From assembly GCF_920984665.1 (NCBI RefSeq), contig NZ_CAKLBP010000007.1:62001-126000 (forward strand): a DNA stretch of 64,000 nt. The letters run 5' to 3'. The notes under the pieces are model-generated. The model did not search any database and was not told where the DNA came from. It was given only the letters and a program-made list of their open reading frames with translations. Below, piece after piece: positions 8,834 through 18,498 of this stretch. Made by a program: the position numbers and the translations under genes. This DNA comes from Pedobacter sp. Leaf170 (GTDB lineage Bacteria > Bacteroidota > Bacteroidia > Sphingobacteriales > Sphingobacteriaceae). Position 1 is the first letter of the stretch. Each line of letters starts with the position of its first letter.

Positions 8834-10675
8834 ATGAAATTTTGGAAACTACTCATCCCTTTAAGCGTCTTAGTAAGCTTTAGTGTTTATGCACAAACCA
8901 GCTGGTCTTACAAAAAAGATAAAATTGTAACTGACTTTGCTGCACAGGTAAATCCAAATGCGCCATTGCCAGAATATCCACGTCCACAATTGGTTAGAAA
9001 CGATAATTGGAAAAATTTGAATGGATTGTGGGAATATGCAATTATTCCGAAATCAGCTAAAGAACCCACGAAATATGACGGAAAAATCCTGGTTCCTTTT
9101 GCTGTAGAATCGGCACTATCTGGTGTAGGGAAAACAGTTGGTAAGGATAGTATTTTATGGTACAAAAATAACATTACAATTCCTTCGACATTAAAAAATA
9201 AGGAGGTTCTATTACATTTCGGTGCGGTTGATTGGCAAACCGAGGTCTACGTAAATGGCAAACTAGCAGGCATGCACGAGGGTGGTTTTGATCCTTTCAG
9301 TTTTAACATAACTGCCTTATTAAAAAAGGGTAACGTACAAGAAATTAATGTAAAAGTTTGGGACCCAACAGATGAAGGGCCTCAGCCAAGAGGCAAGCAA
9401 GTTAAAAAACCAGAAGGTATTTGGTATACTCCTGTAACCGGAATCTGGCAAACCGTTTGGATTGAAGGTGTGGCTAAAACACACATCCAAAATACTAAAC
9501 AAACTCCAGATATTGACGCTAAAACAATTTCTGTTTCTGCAAATATTACCTCAGCACAAGCTGCCGATTTAATTAGAATAGAGGTTTTAAGTGGTAACAA
9601 AGTTATCTCACAAAATCAAGTTAAAGCTGGTGAAGTAGCAGTCGTACCAGTAGAAAATCCGAAGCTTTGGTCGCCTGATAGCCCTTTTTTATATGATTTA
9701 AGGATTAGTATTATCAGACAAGGCAAAATTATTGATGAGGTAAAAAGTTACTTCGCTATGCGGAAAATTTCTACCTGTGTTGATGCCAATGGAATTAAAA
9801 GGATGTTTTTAAATAACAAATTTTTATTTCAGTACGGCCCGTTAGACCAAGGTTTTTGGCCAGATGGTTTGTATACGCCACCAACAGAAGCCGCAATGAA
9901 ATTTGATATCGATGAACTTAAAAAAATGGGTTTTAATATGATAAGGAAACACATTAAAGTTGAATCGGCCAGATATTATAATTATTGTGATAAAATCGGA
10001 ATGTTGCTTTGGCAAGATATGCCGAGTGGCGATTTAGGAAATGGCTGGGAACCAAATCCCGGAATTATTGGAAGAGGAACTGAGCAAAAAAGAACAACTG
10101 AATCTGAAGGCTATTACCGCAAAGAATGGACGGCCATTATGGATGCTTTGCATAATTATCCATGCATTGTAGTTTGGACGCCTTTTAACGAAGCCTGGGG
10201 ACAGTTTAAAACCGAAGAGATTACAGAGTGGACAATGAAAAAAGATCCATCTCGATTAGTTAATAGTGCGAGTGGAGGAAATTTCTTTAATACCGGGCAT
10301 TTTACAGATTTACACCATTACCCGCAACCAGCAATGCCTCGTCCTGATTTATTTGGAAAAAATACAATATTGGTTTTAGGCGAATTTGGTGGTTTGGGTT
10401 TGCCGGTAAACGGCCATACCTGGCAAAATAAAAATAACTGGGGTTATCAGAGCTTTAAAACTGCTGATGAAATGTTAAGTAAATACAAAACCTTTATGGA
10501 AAAGATGGTCGAGCTGATTCCTTTAGGTTTATCGGCAGCCGTTTATACGCAAACTACAGATGTGGAAGGTGAAATAAATGGCTACATGACTTATGATAGA
10601 AAGGTAATTAAAATGCCATCTGCCGAGTTGTTCAAGCTCCATAAAAAGCTTTACAATACTGCTTTGGTAAAGTAG
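8834..10675 (+). CDS. GH2-family glycoside hydrolase (beta-galactosidase/beta-glucuronidase type), secreted
   Basis: The 613-residue protein has a signal peptide (residues 1-20, ending VYAQ). The GH2 order follows: sugar-binding jelly roll (~50-215, with VPFAVESALSG), immunoglobulin-like domain (~215-315) and a TIM barrel. The general acid/base is Glu453 in TPFNEAWGQ and the nucleophile fits Glu517 in VLGEFGG. It lacks the large C-terminal domains of LacZ. It probably removes a terminal beta-linked sugar in the periplasm; galactose, glucuronate and mannose cannot be told apart here. A strong hairpin follows the stop. Confidence 0.85.
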   Translation: MKFWKLLIPLSVLVSFSVYAQTSWSYKKDKIVTDFAAQVNPNAPLPEYPRPQLVRNDNWKNLNGLWEYAIIPKSAKEPTKYDGKILVPFAVESALSGVGKTVGKDSILWYKNNITIPSTLKNKEVLLHFGAVDWQTEVYVNGKLAGMHEGGFDPFSFNITALLKKGNVQEINVKVWDPTDEGPQPRGKQVKKPEGIWYTPVTGIWQTVWIEGVAKTHIQNTKQTPDIDAKTISVSANITSAQAADLIRIEVLSGNKVISQNQVKAGEVAVVPVENPKLWSPDSPFLYDLRISIIRQGKIIDEVKSYFAMRKISTCVDANGIKRMFLNNKFLFQYGPLDQGFWPDGLYTPPTEAAMKFDIDELKKMGFNMIRKHIKVESARYYNYCDKIGMLLWQDMPSGDLGNGWEPNPGIIGRGTEQKRTTESEGYYRKEWTAIMDALHNYPCIVVWTPFNEAWGQFKTEEITEWTMKKDPSRLVNSASGGNFFNTGHFTDLHHYPQPAMPRPDLFGKNTILVLGEFGGLGLPVNGHTWQNKNNWGYQSFKTADEMLSKYKTFMEKMVELIPLGLSAAVYTQTTDVEGEINGYMTYDRKVIKMPSAELFKLHKKLYNTALVK

Positions 10676-10695
10676 ATTTTAATTCGAATAACAAC

Positions 10696-10727
10696 AAAAA
10701 GGGAAATTATTAATTTAATTTCCCTTT
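10696..10727. terminator. Bidirectional intrinsic terminator
   Basis: A stem of AAAAAGGGAAATTA against TTAATTTCCCTTTTT, with a short AT loop and T-rich ends on both strands, sits between the convergent GH2 and response-regulator genes. Confidence 0.8.
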
Positions 10728-11090
10728 TTAATTAGGTGCGTATTTTCCTACGCGTTCAGCAAAATCATTTAAATCAAACGGTTTGTTTATAAAATCTTCG
10801 GCGGTGCATTTAGATTTTACTTGTGCTAAATGGTTATTTGCAGACATCATCATAACCGGAATATTGTGTGTTCTGGCATTTGTTTTCAGCGCCGTGCAAA
10901 TGTCAATTCCATTTCCATCGGGTAACATGATATCTAAAATTATCATGTCTGGGGCTTGCATTTGCATTTGCTGCCAAAATGCTTTGGTATCCTTACAAGT
11001 TTTAACTTCATAAAGTTCTTCGGTTAGTAGAAATTCTATAATTTCTCTAATGTTAGGATTATCCTCTACAACATAGATACACTTTTTCAT
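10728..11090 (-). CDS. Orphan single-domain response regulator
   Basis: The 120-residue protein is a bare CheY-like receiver: acidic pair Glu9-Asp10 (VVEDN), phosphoacceptor Asp53 in LDIMLPDGNG, switch residue Ser83 in MMSANN and Lys103 in NKPFD. There is no output domain and no histidine kinase nearby. It is a clear relative of the receiver at 19302-19694, sharing the LPDGNG segment, an IC following it and the KPFD ending. It may act as a phospho-relay intermediate or through protein contact; the partner is unknown. Confidence 0.9.
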   Translation of the reverse strand: MKKCIYVVEDNPNIREIIEFLLTEELYEVKTCKDTKAFWQQMQMQAPDMIILDIMLPDGNGIDICTALKTNARTHNIPVMMMSANNHLAQVKSKCTAEDFINKPFDLNDFAERVGKYAPN

Positions 11091-11193
11091 AAGCTTAATT
11101 CTATGCTTTAAAAACGAAATAATAGAACTTTTGGTTTACGTTATTTATTCACAATCATGCATTTATCAACGTTCAGGTCGTTTAAAATAACAG

Positions 11194-11445
11194 CTAATTT
11201 TTATCGTACCAATTGGGAACAGCAATGTAATTATCGTCCCAAATAATTTCGTTTTCGTCAGTTTTAAATCCTGAAGAAATATATTTAATCTCCGGTTCCT
11301 CTTCAGATAACTCATTTTTGAATTGATAAGCATCCGTAGCTAAATGTTGGTAAAGTTTAAATTGATCTGCTTTGCTTTCGGTTAATAAAATCAGGGCCTT
11401 TTCTCCAGATTTTAGCGTAATAACCACTGTACCTTTTATTCTCAT
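11194..11445 (-). CDS. Small hypothetical protein
   Basis: An 83-residue soluble, acidic protein. Its N-terminus reads like two beta strands (GTVVITLKSGEKALILL), then a helix (KADQFKLYQHLATDAYQFKN is ~20 residues) and an acidic tail ending in WYDKN. I recognise no family. It stands alone between a response regulator and ligase D, divergent from the latter. Its coding appearance (regular composition, good start and stop, no overlapping candidate) supports a real gene, but there is no functional clue. Confidence 0.55.
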   Translation of the reverse strand: MRIKGTVVITLKSGEKALILLTESKADQFKLYQHLATDAYQFKNELSEEEPEIKYISSGFKTDENEIIWDDNYIAVPNWYDKN

Positions 11446-11591
11446 AATGGATGTATTTATTAAAACAACCTCTGTAATTGTTAAATGGTTTTAATAATAT
11501 TCTGATTATCAGATATATGCTGATAAATTTTATTTTGAAACCTTTGCGTTTACCTATGGTTTTATATTATGTAGTTTAATATTTAGCTGAT

Positions 11592-14279
11592 ATGAGTTTA
11601 ACAAAATATAAATCGAAACGGGATTTTTCTAAAACAGCAGAACCTAAATCTGGTAAAAGTTCTAGTAAAACAAAGTTGATTTTTGTGATTCAAAAACATG
11701 ACGCATCTCGTTTACATTACGATTTTAGGCTGGAGATGGATGGTGTTTTAAAAAGCTGGGCAGTGCCAAAAGGTCCATCTACCGACCCAAAAAATAAGCG
11801 ATTAGCAATGATGGTTGAAGATCATCCATTCGATTATCGAAATTTTGAAGGCATTATACCAAAGGGTGAATATGGCGGTGGTACGGTTATCGTTTGGGAT
11901 GAAGGAACTTATGAGCCCATTGAAAAGATAAAAGGTAAAGCAGCCCAGGAAAAGCACTTGTTGGAACAGCTTAAACAAGGTTCGTTAAAGGTTATTTTAC
12001 ATGGTAAAAAGCTAAAAGGCGAATTTGCATTGGTTAAAACAAACGGAATGGGCGAAAATGGCTGGTTACTTATTAAACACAAAGATGATTTTGCATCAGC
12101 TAAAGATATTACGAAAGAAGATAAATCTGTGCTTTCTGGTAAGAACATCAAAATGATGGAAAAAACACCTGAAACCGTTTGGAAGGATGGCCATGAAGCG
12201 CAAATAAAACCTGCAAAAAAAACACAACAGGATAAATTAGAACAGAAGATAGATACGGAAGAAAATGATAAGAATTTTGATGTAAAGAAATTACTTGCAA
12301 AAGCTAAAAAGACAGCGATGCCAAAAAACATCAAGCCGATGCTCGCTACATTAGTTGATGAACCTTTTGACGATGATGAATGGCAGTATGAAGTTAAATG
12401 GGATGGTTACAGGGCTTTAGCGTTTATAAACAAGGGTAAGGTTGATATTCTTTCCAGAAATAATAAATCATTTAATGATAAGTTTTACCCGATATACGAT
12501 TTATTGGGTAAGCAGAAGATTGATGCAGTTTTTGATGGTGAGATTCTGGTTTTAAACAACAAAGGCATATCAAACTTTGGCGCTTTACAAAATTGGAGAA
12601 GCGAGGCTGATGGAGAACTGATATTTTACGTATTTGATTTGCTTTGGTACAACAATAAAAATCTGATGGATTTGACCTTGGCCGAACGCCAGGCTATTCT
12701 GGCAGAAATATTGCCAACAGATGATGACAGAATCAGGTTGAGCAAAGTTTTTAAAGCTAACGGTATCGATTTTTTTGATGCAGCCAAACGAATGGGTTTA
12801 GAAGGGATTATTGCTAAGAAATCAAATAGTACCTATGTGTTAAATAAACGCTCTAAAGAATGGTTAAAAATTAAAGTTAGCAAAAGGCAGGAAGTCATTA
12901 TTGCCGGCTATACAAGAAACGATGATACATCAAAAGCATTCAGTTCGCTTCTACTTGGTGTTTACGAAGGAAAAAATTTAAAATACGTAGGAAAGGTTGG
13001 TACGGGTTTTTCTGATAAGTTGCAAAAAGAAATGATGGCTGCTTTCGAGCCATTGGTAACAAAGAAAATGCCTTTTGATGAATTACCGGATGTAAATAAA
13101 CCTTCGAGGTTTAGGCCAAATCCGCCGAAGGCGAAGGCAATTTGGTTAAAACCTGAATTAGTTTGTGAAGTTGCTTTTACTGAAATTACTGATGATGGCG
13201 TTTTTCGTCACCCATCATTTCAAGGTATGCGAGCAGATAAGAACGCAAAGGAAGTAATAAGGGAGGAAGAAATTCCAACAGATGAGTTAATTGATGATAC
13301 AGAAAACCATGCAAAAGCACTTAAGCCACCAAAGGCTCAAACCTCTAAAACTTTATTAAATCCGAAGGATGAAACGCAGGTAAGAAAAATTAAAGGCCAT
13401 GAATTAAAATTTACCAACTTAAGCAAGCTTTACTGGCCGAAGGATAAAATAAGCAAAAGAGATATGTTTAATTATTACTATCAGGTTGCTGATTATATTT
13501 TGCCTTATTTAAAAGACCGGCCTCAATCTTTAAATCGTTTCCCTGGCGGGATAGATGGTCAAAGTTTTTATCAAAAAGATGTTAAAGGTAAAGCGCCAGA
13601 ATGGGCAGAAACTTTTCCTTATGAAAATGGGGAAGGAGAGAAGAAAGAATATTTGGTAGGCAACGGAGTTGATACATTACTTTGGATGGCATCTTTAGGT
13701 TGTATAGAAATCAATCCTTGGTTTAGCAGAATTCAAAAACCTGATAATCCGGATTATTGTGTAATTGATTTGGACCCCGACAAACATACTTTTAATCAGG
13801 TTATAGAAGCGGCAAATCAAACCAAAACGATTTTAGATGCCCTGGATGTTCCAAGTTTCCCAAAAACATCTGGTTCAACAGGTATCCATATTTATATTCC
13901 GCTAAATGCAAAATATACATACGAGCAAAGCCAGATGTTTGCAAAAATTATTGTGAGCCTGGTTAATAAACAAATACCAGATTTTACCACACTAGAGCGG
14001 ACAATCTCTGCAAGAAAAGGCAAAATGTATCTTGATTTTCTTCAAAACCGACCAGGTGCAACCATTGCCGGACCATACTCATTGCGGCCAAAACCCGGTG
14101 CAACAGTTTCAATGCCATTAGATTGGAGCGAAGTTAAACCAGGATTAAAAATGACTGACTTTCATATTTTCAATACATTAGATAGATTAAAATCGGAAGG
14201 TGATTTATTTAAAGGTGTTTTAGGTAAGGGTATTGATTTAAAAAAGGCAATTGCTAAAGCGAAAGAAACCTTTGGGTAA
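11592..14279 (+). CDS. ligD: Multifunctional DNA ligase D (phosphoesterase-ligase-polymerase)
   Basis: The 895-residue protein has the three LigD modules in the order phosphoesterase, ligase, polymerase. Residues ~25-160 carry the 3'-phosphoesterase block (QKHDASRLHYDFRLEMDG, KGEYGGGTV). Residues ~245-560 are the ATP-dependent ligase, with the adenylated Lys269 in EVKWDGYR and later EGIIAKK and EWLKIK. Residues ~605-895 are the primase/polymerase, with LSKLYWPKD, SLNRFPGG and the metal-binding VIDLDPD. LigD seals double-strand breaks with Ku in bacterial end joining. No ku gene lies in this window, so it must be elsewhere or absent. All three catalytic modules look intact. Confidence 0.95.
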   Translation: MSLTKYKSKRDFSKTAEPKSGKSSSKTKLIFVIQKHDASRLHYDFRLEMDGVLKSWAVPKGPSTDPKNKRLAMMVEDHPFDYRNFEGIIPKGEYGGGTVIVWDEGTYEPIEKIKGKAAQEKHLLEQLKQGSLKVILHGKKLKGEFALVKTNGMGENGWLLIKHKDDFASAKDITKEDKSVLSGKNIKMMEKTPETVWKDGHEAQIKPAKKTQQDKLEQKIDTEENDKNFDVKKLLAKAKKTAMPKNIKPMLATLVDEPFDDDEWQYEVKWDGYRALAFINKGKVDILSRNNKSFNDKFYPIYDLLGKQKIDAVFDGEILVLNNKGISNFGALQNWRSEADGELIFYVFDLLWYNNKNLMDLTLAERQAILAEILPTDDDRIRLSKVFKANGIDFFDAAKRMGLEGIIAKKSNSTYVLNKRSKEWLKIKVSKRQEVIIAGYTRNDDTSKAFSSLLLGVYEGKNLKYVGKVGTGFSDKLQKEMMAAFEPLVTKKMPFDELPDVNKPSRFRPNPPKAKAIWLKPELVCEVAFTEITDDGVFRHPSFQGMRADKNAKEVIREEEIPTDELIDDTENHAKALKPPKAQTSKTLLNPKDETQVRKIKGHELKFTNLSKLYWPKDKISKRDMFNYYYQVADYILPYLKDRPQSLNRFPGGIDGQSFYQKDVKGKAPEWAETFPYENGEGEKKEYLVGNGVDTLLWMASLGCIEINPWFSRIQKPDNPDYCVIDLDPDKHTFNQVIEAANQTKTILDALDVPSFPKTSGSTGIHIYIPLNAKYTYEQSQMFAKIIVSLVNKQIPDFTTLERTISARKGKMYLDFLQNRPGATIAGPYSLRPKPGATVSMPLDWSEVKPGLKMTDFHIFNTLDRLKSEGDLFKGVLGKGIDLKKAIAKAKETFG

Positions 14280-14310
14280 TTTAATCAGCTTTGCTTTGGA
14301 TTATAGAAAT

Positions 14311-14337
14311 AAAAAAGGATAGGCACAAGGCCTATCC
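14311..14337 (-). terminator. Intrinsic terminator downstream of the glp operon
   Basis: GGATAGG (14317-14323) pairs with CCTATCC (14331-14337). Read on the minus strand the hairpin is followed by six Ts, so it would end transcripts leaving glpF. The opposite strand lacks a T tract. Confidence 0.6.
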
Positions 14338-14466
14338 ATATCTAAACCCAAACATGCGCTCAAACATGAATGAATCAAACAAAGGTATCAAATATTTGAT
14401 CTTAAATCATTATTTACATCATTAAAAACAATGTTAATTCTTTGTTACAGTTATTTTTAAATGGTG

Positions 14467-15204
14467 TTAATATTTAAAATTCAATGCTAAATAAAGCAAT
14501 GCCGCGAGTGCTGCACCGCATATTGGGCCAACAATAGGCACCCATGCATAAGCCCAGTCGCTAGACCCTTTACCCTTCATTGGTATAATGCTGTGAATAA
14601 TCCTCGGGCCTAAATCTCGCACGGGGTTTATGGCATAACCTGTAGTGCCACCTAAGGCAAGTCCAATTACCCAAACCAAAAATGCAACCGGAATTGCACC
14701 AATAGAACCTAATCCGATGGGTGTTTTATCGGTTCCCATTTCTGCATTTGTAAAATAAAAGATAACGAAAATCAATACGAATGTTCCGATAATTTCTGAG
14801 AATAAATTGGATTTATAATTACGAATTGCCGGTGCTGTAGCAAATGGTGCAGCTTTTAAACCCTTATCTTCTGTTGCATCAAAATGGTCTTTATAAATTA
14901 ACCAAACCAAAATTGAACCAAGCATGGCGCCACAAAGTTGGGCTAAAATATAATATGGAACTTTTATCCATGCAAATTTTTGGGTTATTGCCAAAGCGAT
15001 TGTTACCGCCGGATTTAAGTGTGCGCCGCTGTATGGTGCTGCAATTACAACACCTACAAATACTGCAAGCGCCCAGGCAGTTGTAATTACCATCCATCCG
15101 CTATTATTGCCTTTGGTTTCTTTTAATACTACATTGGCAACCACACCATTTCCAAGTAGAATTATTAGCGCTGTGCCTATAAATTCTGCTACAAATTCTG
15201 TCAT
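14467..15204 (-). CDS. glpF: Glycerol uptake facilitator (aquaglyceroporin)
   Basis: A 245-residue MIP-family channel with six membrane helices and two half-helix motifs: HLNPAVT at 63-69 and INPVRDLGPR at 192-201. The Asp after the Arg of the second motif (Asp197) is the hallmark of glycerol-conducting members, in contrast to the aquaporin at 44146. The second motif reads NPV instead of NPA, a substitution at the pore centre. It is the last gene of the glpD-glpK-glpF operon, 37 bases after glpK. It passes glycerol across the inner membrane for phosphorylation by GlpK. Confidence 0.92.
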   Translation of the reverse strand: MTEFVAEFIGTALIILLGNGVVANVVLKETKGNNSGWMVITTAWALAVFVGVVIAAPYSGAHLNPAVTIALAITQKFAWIKVPYYILAQLCGAMLGSILVWLIYKDHFDATEDKGLKAAPFATAPAIRNYKSNLFSEIIGTFVLIFVIFYFTNAEMGTDKTPIGLGSIGAIPVAFLVWVIGLALGGTTGYAINPVRDLGPRIIHSIIPMKGKGSSDWAYAWVPIVGPICGAALAALLYLALNFKY

Positions 15205-15241
15205 TTTTATATTTGGTTAAATATTAAATATCGTAAATATT

Positions 15242-16732
15242 TTAATGTTCTGCACAAACTCTTGCTGCTTTTACCGCTCTGTTCCATCCTTTAATATTTT
15301 CGGTATTATCAATGCCTTCGGTAGCAGTAAAAGTTTTATTAATTTTCCATTGAGAACGAATTTGTTCTATGCTATCCCAAAAACCCGTAGCCAAACCGGC
15401 TAAATAAGCGGCGCCAATTGCGGTTACTTCAGTTACCTGAGGCCTTACTACTGTGCTGTTTAGCAAATCAGCCTGAAACTGCATAAGTAAGTCGTTGGCA
15501 GTTGCACCACCATCAACACGTAACTCGGCAATATTTACACCTGCATCAGCTTCCATAGCTTTTAAAACATCCATGGTTTGGTAGGCAATACTTTCGAGTG
15601 CTGCTCTGGCAATGTGCGATTTATTTGTTCCTCGGGTTAAGCCTGTAATGGTTCCGCGGGCATGTTGATCCCAGTGTGGTGCACCTAATCCTGCAAAAGC
15701 AGGTACAATATACACACCTTGCGTATCGGGAACCTTTTTAGCCAATGTTTCTACATCGGCAGATTTTGAAATTAAACCCATTTCATCCCGAAGCCACTGT
15801 ACAACAGCACCACCAATAAAAATACTGCCTTCTAAAGCATAATGTACCTCATCTTTTATTTTCCAGGCAATTGTGGTTAACAAATTATTTGCAGATATTT
15901 TAGGCTCCGTTCCAATATTCATCAGCATAAAACAACCTGTACCGTAGGTATTTTTAACCATTCCAACCTCTGTACACATTTGTCCGAAAAGTGCTGATTG
16001 CTGGTCGCCTGCAATTCCTGCAATAGGTATTTTTGCAGCGAGTATTTTTCCGGCGGTTTCTCCATAAACTTCACTTGATGATTTTACCTCCGGGAGCATT
16101 TCTTTTGGGATACCGAAAAGCTGAAGTAATTCTTTATCCCACGAAAGTGTATGAATATTGTATAACATGGTACGGGAAGCATTGGTAACATCAGTTACAT
16201 GTTTATCTCCTGCTGTAAGTTTCCAGATTAACCAAGTATCAATCGTTCCAAAAGCAAGTTTGCCGGCCTTTGCTTTTTCCATTGCACCATCAACATTCTC
16301 CAAAATCCATTTAGCTTTTGTTGCGGAGAAATATGCATCAATAATTAACCCGGTTTTTCCTTGAATTTTCTCTGATAAACCCTGGGCTTTAATTTCATCG
16401 CAGTATGCAGATGTTCTTCTGTCTTGCCAAACAATAGCATTATATACCGGAATTCCGGTTTCTTTATCCCATACAACAGTTGTTTCACGTTGGTTGGTAA
16501 TGCCAATTGAATTAATGTCATTTACCGTTAAGCCAGCTTTTACAACTACCTCTGCAACAACCGAAAGCTGGGTTGACCAAATCTCTAATGGATCATGTTC
16601 TACCCAACCAGCCTTTGGATAAATTTGTGTGAATTCTTTTTGTGCTATGGCAACAATTTCGCCATCGTGGTTAAAAATAATTGCCCTCGAACTGGTGGTT
16701 CCCTGGTCGATAGACAAGATAAACTTGCTCAT
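15242..16732 (-). CDS. glpK: Glycerol kinase
   Basis: At 496 residues this has the full usual length of a FGGY kinase. It shows the N-terminal phosphate-binding loop [10 protein letters not shown] (7-16), the glycerol-site segment [13 protein letters not shown], the FGGY signature region and [11 protein letters not shown] near the C-terminus. It converts glycerol and ATP to sn-glycerol 3-phosphate in the cytoplasm and traps glycerol entering through GlpF. It sits 19 bases after glpD and 37 bases before glpF in one transcription unit. Regulation is presumably by the divergently encoded GlpR-type protein. Confidence 0.97.
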   Translation of the reverse strand: MSKFILSIDQGTTSSRAIIFNHDGEIVAIAQKEFTQIYPKAGWVEHDPLEIWSTQLSVVAEVVVKAGLTVNDINSIGITNQRETTVVWDKETGIPVYNAIVWQDRRTSAYCDEIKAQGLSEKIQGKTGLIIDAYFSATKAKWILENVDGAMEKAKAGKLAFGTIDTWLIWKLTAGDKHVTDVTNASRTMLYNIHTLSWDKELLQLFGIPKEMLPEVKSSSEVYGETAGKILAAKIPIAGIAGDQQSALFGQMCTEVGMVKNTYGTGCFMLMNIGTEPKISANNLLTTIAWKIKDEVHYALEGSIFIGGAVVQWLRDEMGLISKSADVETLAKKVPDTQGVYIVPAFAGLGAPHWDQHARGTITGLTRGTNKSHIARAALESIAYQTMDVLKAMEADAGVNIAELRVDGGATANDLLMQFQADLLNSTVVRPQVTEVTAIGAAYLAGLATGFWDSIEQIRSQWKINKTFTATEGIDNTENIKGWNRAVKAARVCAEH

Positions 16733-16751
16733 AATGTAATATTAGGTTAGG

Positions 16752-18344
16752 TTACTGTTCGGTTAAAACCGATTGTGCTTTTTTATCGTTGTTGTAAATA
16801 TAGCCTTGCGCCAAATTATTAAAAATTTCAATCTGGTTATGTTCCCAATCTGCATTTGCCTGTAACGCTTTTGCTAAAATTGATGCTACTTTCGGTGCCA
16901 TTTCCATTGCTGCTTTGGCATCAATGAATAAAACCCGTAAACGGCGACTTAATACATCTTCAACAGTTTCGGCCATTTCATTTTCTATTGCCCAAACCAC
17001 TTCTGCTTTATTGTAAGGAAAATCTGGATGTAGTTTTTCGCTTAATTCCGGATTTTTAGCCATCAATTCTTCAATGGCAGACTTATCTGTTCCATAAATA
17101 TCGAGGAAATTATTATCACTAAAATTGTTGCAACCATGAATTTTTAATGTTCTGGTTTTGCAATCATTTGATTTCAGATTAGCATGCATAATGGCTAAGT
17201 TCACCGTTTCTTCTGCCATGCGGCGATAGGTAGTCCATTTGCCGCCTGTGATGGTTATCAATCCTTTCGCAGAGATTAATAACTTATGATCGCGACTGAT
17301 TTCCTTTGTGCTGTTTCCATCGTTATTAGAAGGTGCTGCTAATGGGCGTAATCCGGAGAAAACACTCAAGATATCACTTTCCAAAGGTTTACGATTGAAG
17401 TATGATGCTGCAGTTGCTAATATAAAATCTACTTCCACTCGTAATGCTTTTGGTTCTAAACTGTGCTCATTTATTGGAGTATCGGTAGTTCCAACCAATA
17501 AATGCTTATGCCATGGCACTGCAAAAAGCACTCGTCCGTCTGATGTTTTTGGAATCATCAATGCAGAGTCTGTATTTAAAAAGCTTTTATCAAGCACGAT
17601 ATGAATACCTTGACTTGGCCTAACCATATTTTTGGAGTTAGGGTTGTTCATCTTCAGAATATCATCAACAAAAACACCTGTTGCATTTATAATAACTTTT
17701 CCTTTAAAGTTATTCCTTTTACCGGTAAGCGTATCTTCTGTTTCAATACCGGTAATGCTTTCCCCATTTTTTTGCAAGGAAATTACCTTGGTATAATTTA
17801 ATAAAGTAGCCCCGTTTTCAATAGCTGTTTGAGCAATATTTATGGCCAATCTTGCATCATCAAACTTGCCATCAAAATACTTTATTCCACCTTTTAAGCC
17901 CTTCGCTTTAATTTCAGGCATCAAACTTAAAGTTTCACGCTTCGATAAATATTCAGATTTTCCGAAGCTGTACTTTCCTGATAACCAATCATAAATAGTT
18001 AAACCACTTAAATATTTGATAATCGAAAACCAACTGTAGCATGGTATAATAAAAGCTTCCTTACCAACCAGGTGTGCCGCATTTTTTTGTAATAATCCTC
18101 TTTCTTCCAGAGCATGTTTTACCAAACCGATATCACCTTGTGCCAAATAACGAACGCCACCATGAACCAGTTTGGTGCTTCTGCTCGATGTTCCTTTGGC
18201 AAAATCAGATTGCTCTACCAAAAGTGTTTTTAAACCTCTTGTTGTTGCATCTAAGGCTGTTCCTAAACCGGTGGCACCACCACCAATAATGATGATGTCC
18301 CAATTGGCATTTTCTTCAATAATAGGATTATGTAATCTAGTCAT
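16752..18344 (-). CDS. glpD: Aerobic glycerol-3-phosphate dehydrogenase (FAD-dependent)
   Basis: The 530-residue protein begins with a dinucleotide fold, IIIIGGGATGLGTALDA (~17-33), then the family signature SSRSTKLVHGGVRYL (~53-67). It ends with the helical C-terminal domain of GlpD/GlpA enzymes. It oxidises glycerol 3-phosphate to dihydroxyacetone phosphate at the inner membrane and passes electrons to quinone. It is the first gene of the glp operon. The 154-base gap to the divergent regulator at 18499 must hold both promoters and any operator. Confidence 0.95.
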   Translation of the reverse strand: MTRLHNPIIEENANWDIIIIGGGATGLGTALDATTRGLKTLLVEQSDFAKGTSSRSTKLVHGGVRYLAQGDIGLVKHALEERGLLQKNAAHLVGKEAFIIPCYSWFSIIKYLSGLTIYDWLSGKYSFGKSEYLSKRETLSLMPEIKAKGLKGGIKYFDGKFDDARLAINIAQTAIENGATLLNYTKVISLQKNGESITGIETEDTLTGKRNNFKGKVIINATGVFVDDILKMNNPNSKNMVRPSQGIHIVLDKSFLNTDSALMIPKTSDGRVLFAVPWHKHLLVGTTDTPINEHSLEPKALRVEVDFILATAASYFNRKPLESDILSVFSGLRPLAAPSNNDGNSTKEISRDHKLLISAKGLITITGGKWTTYRRMAEETVNLAIMHANLKSNDCKTRTLKIHGCNNFSDNNFLDIYGTDKSAIEELMAKNPELSEKLHPDFPYNKAEVVWAIENEMAETVEDVLSRRLRVLFIDAKAAMEMAPKVASILAKALQANADWEHNQIEIFNNLAQGYIYNNDKKAQSVLTEQ

Positions 18345-18498
18345 TTAAAACAAAAGGTAATAAAACGAAACAATACGCAATTATACGTAATCATAATCGA
18401 AATAATATAATCTTCACGTTAAAAAATTATTATTTTATTTATCCGATTGACTTTTCAAATTCTTAATTTGTGGCGTTTGAAAAACATACCAAACTGTT

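Noticed and set aside
11909..12334. 141-residue minus-strand frame inside ligD
   Set aside because: Antisense to the phosphoesterase-ligase linker; Phe/Ser-rich as expected for reversed Lys/Glu codons.
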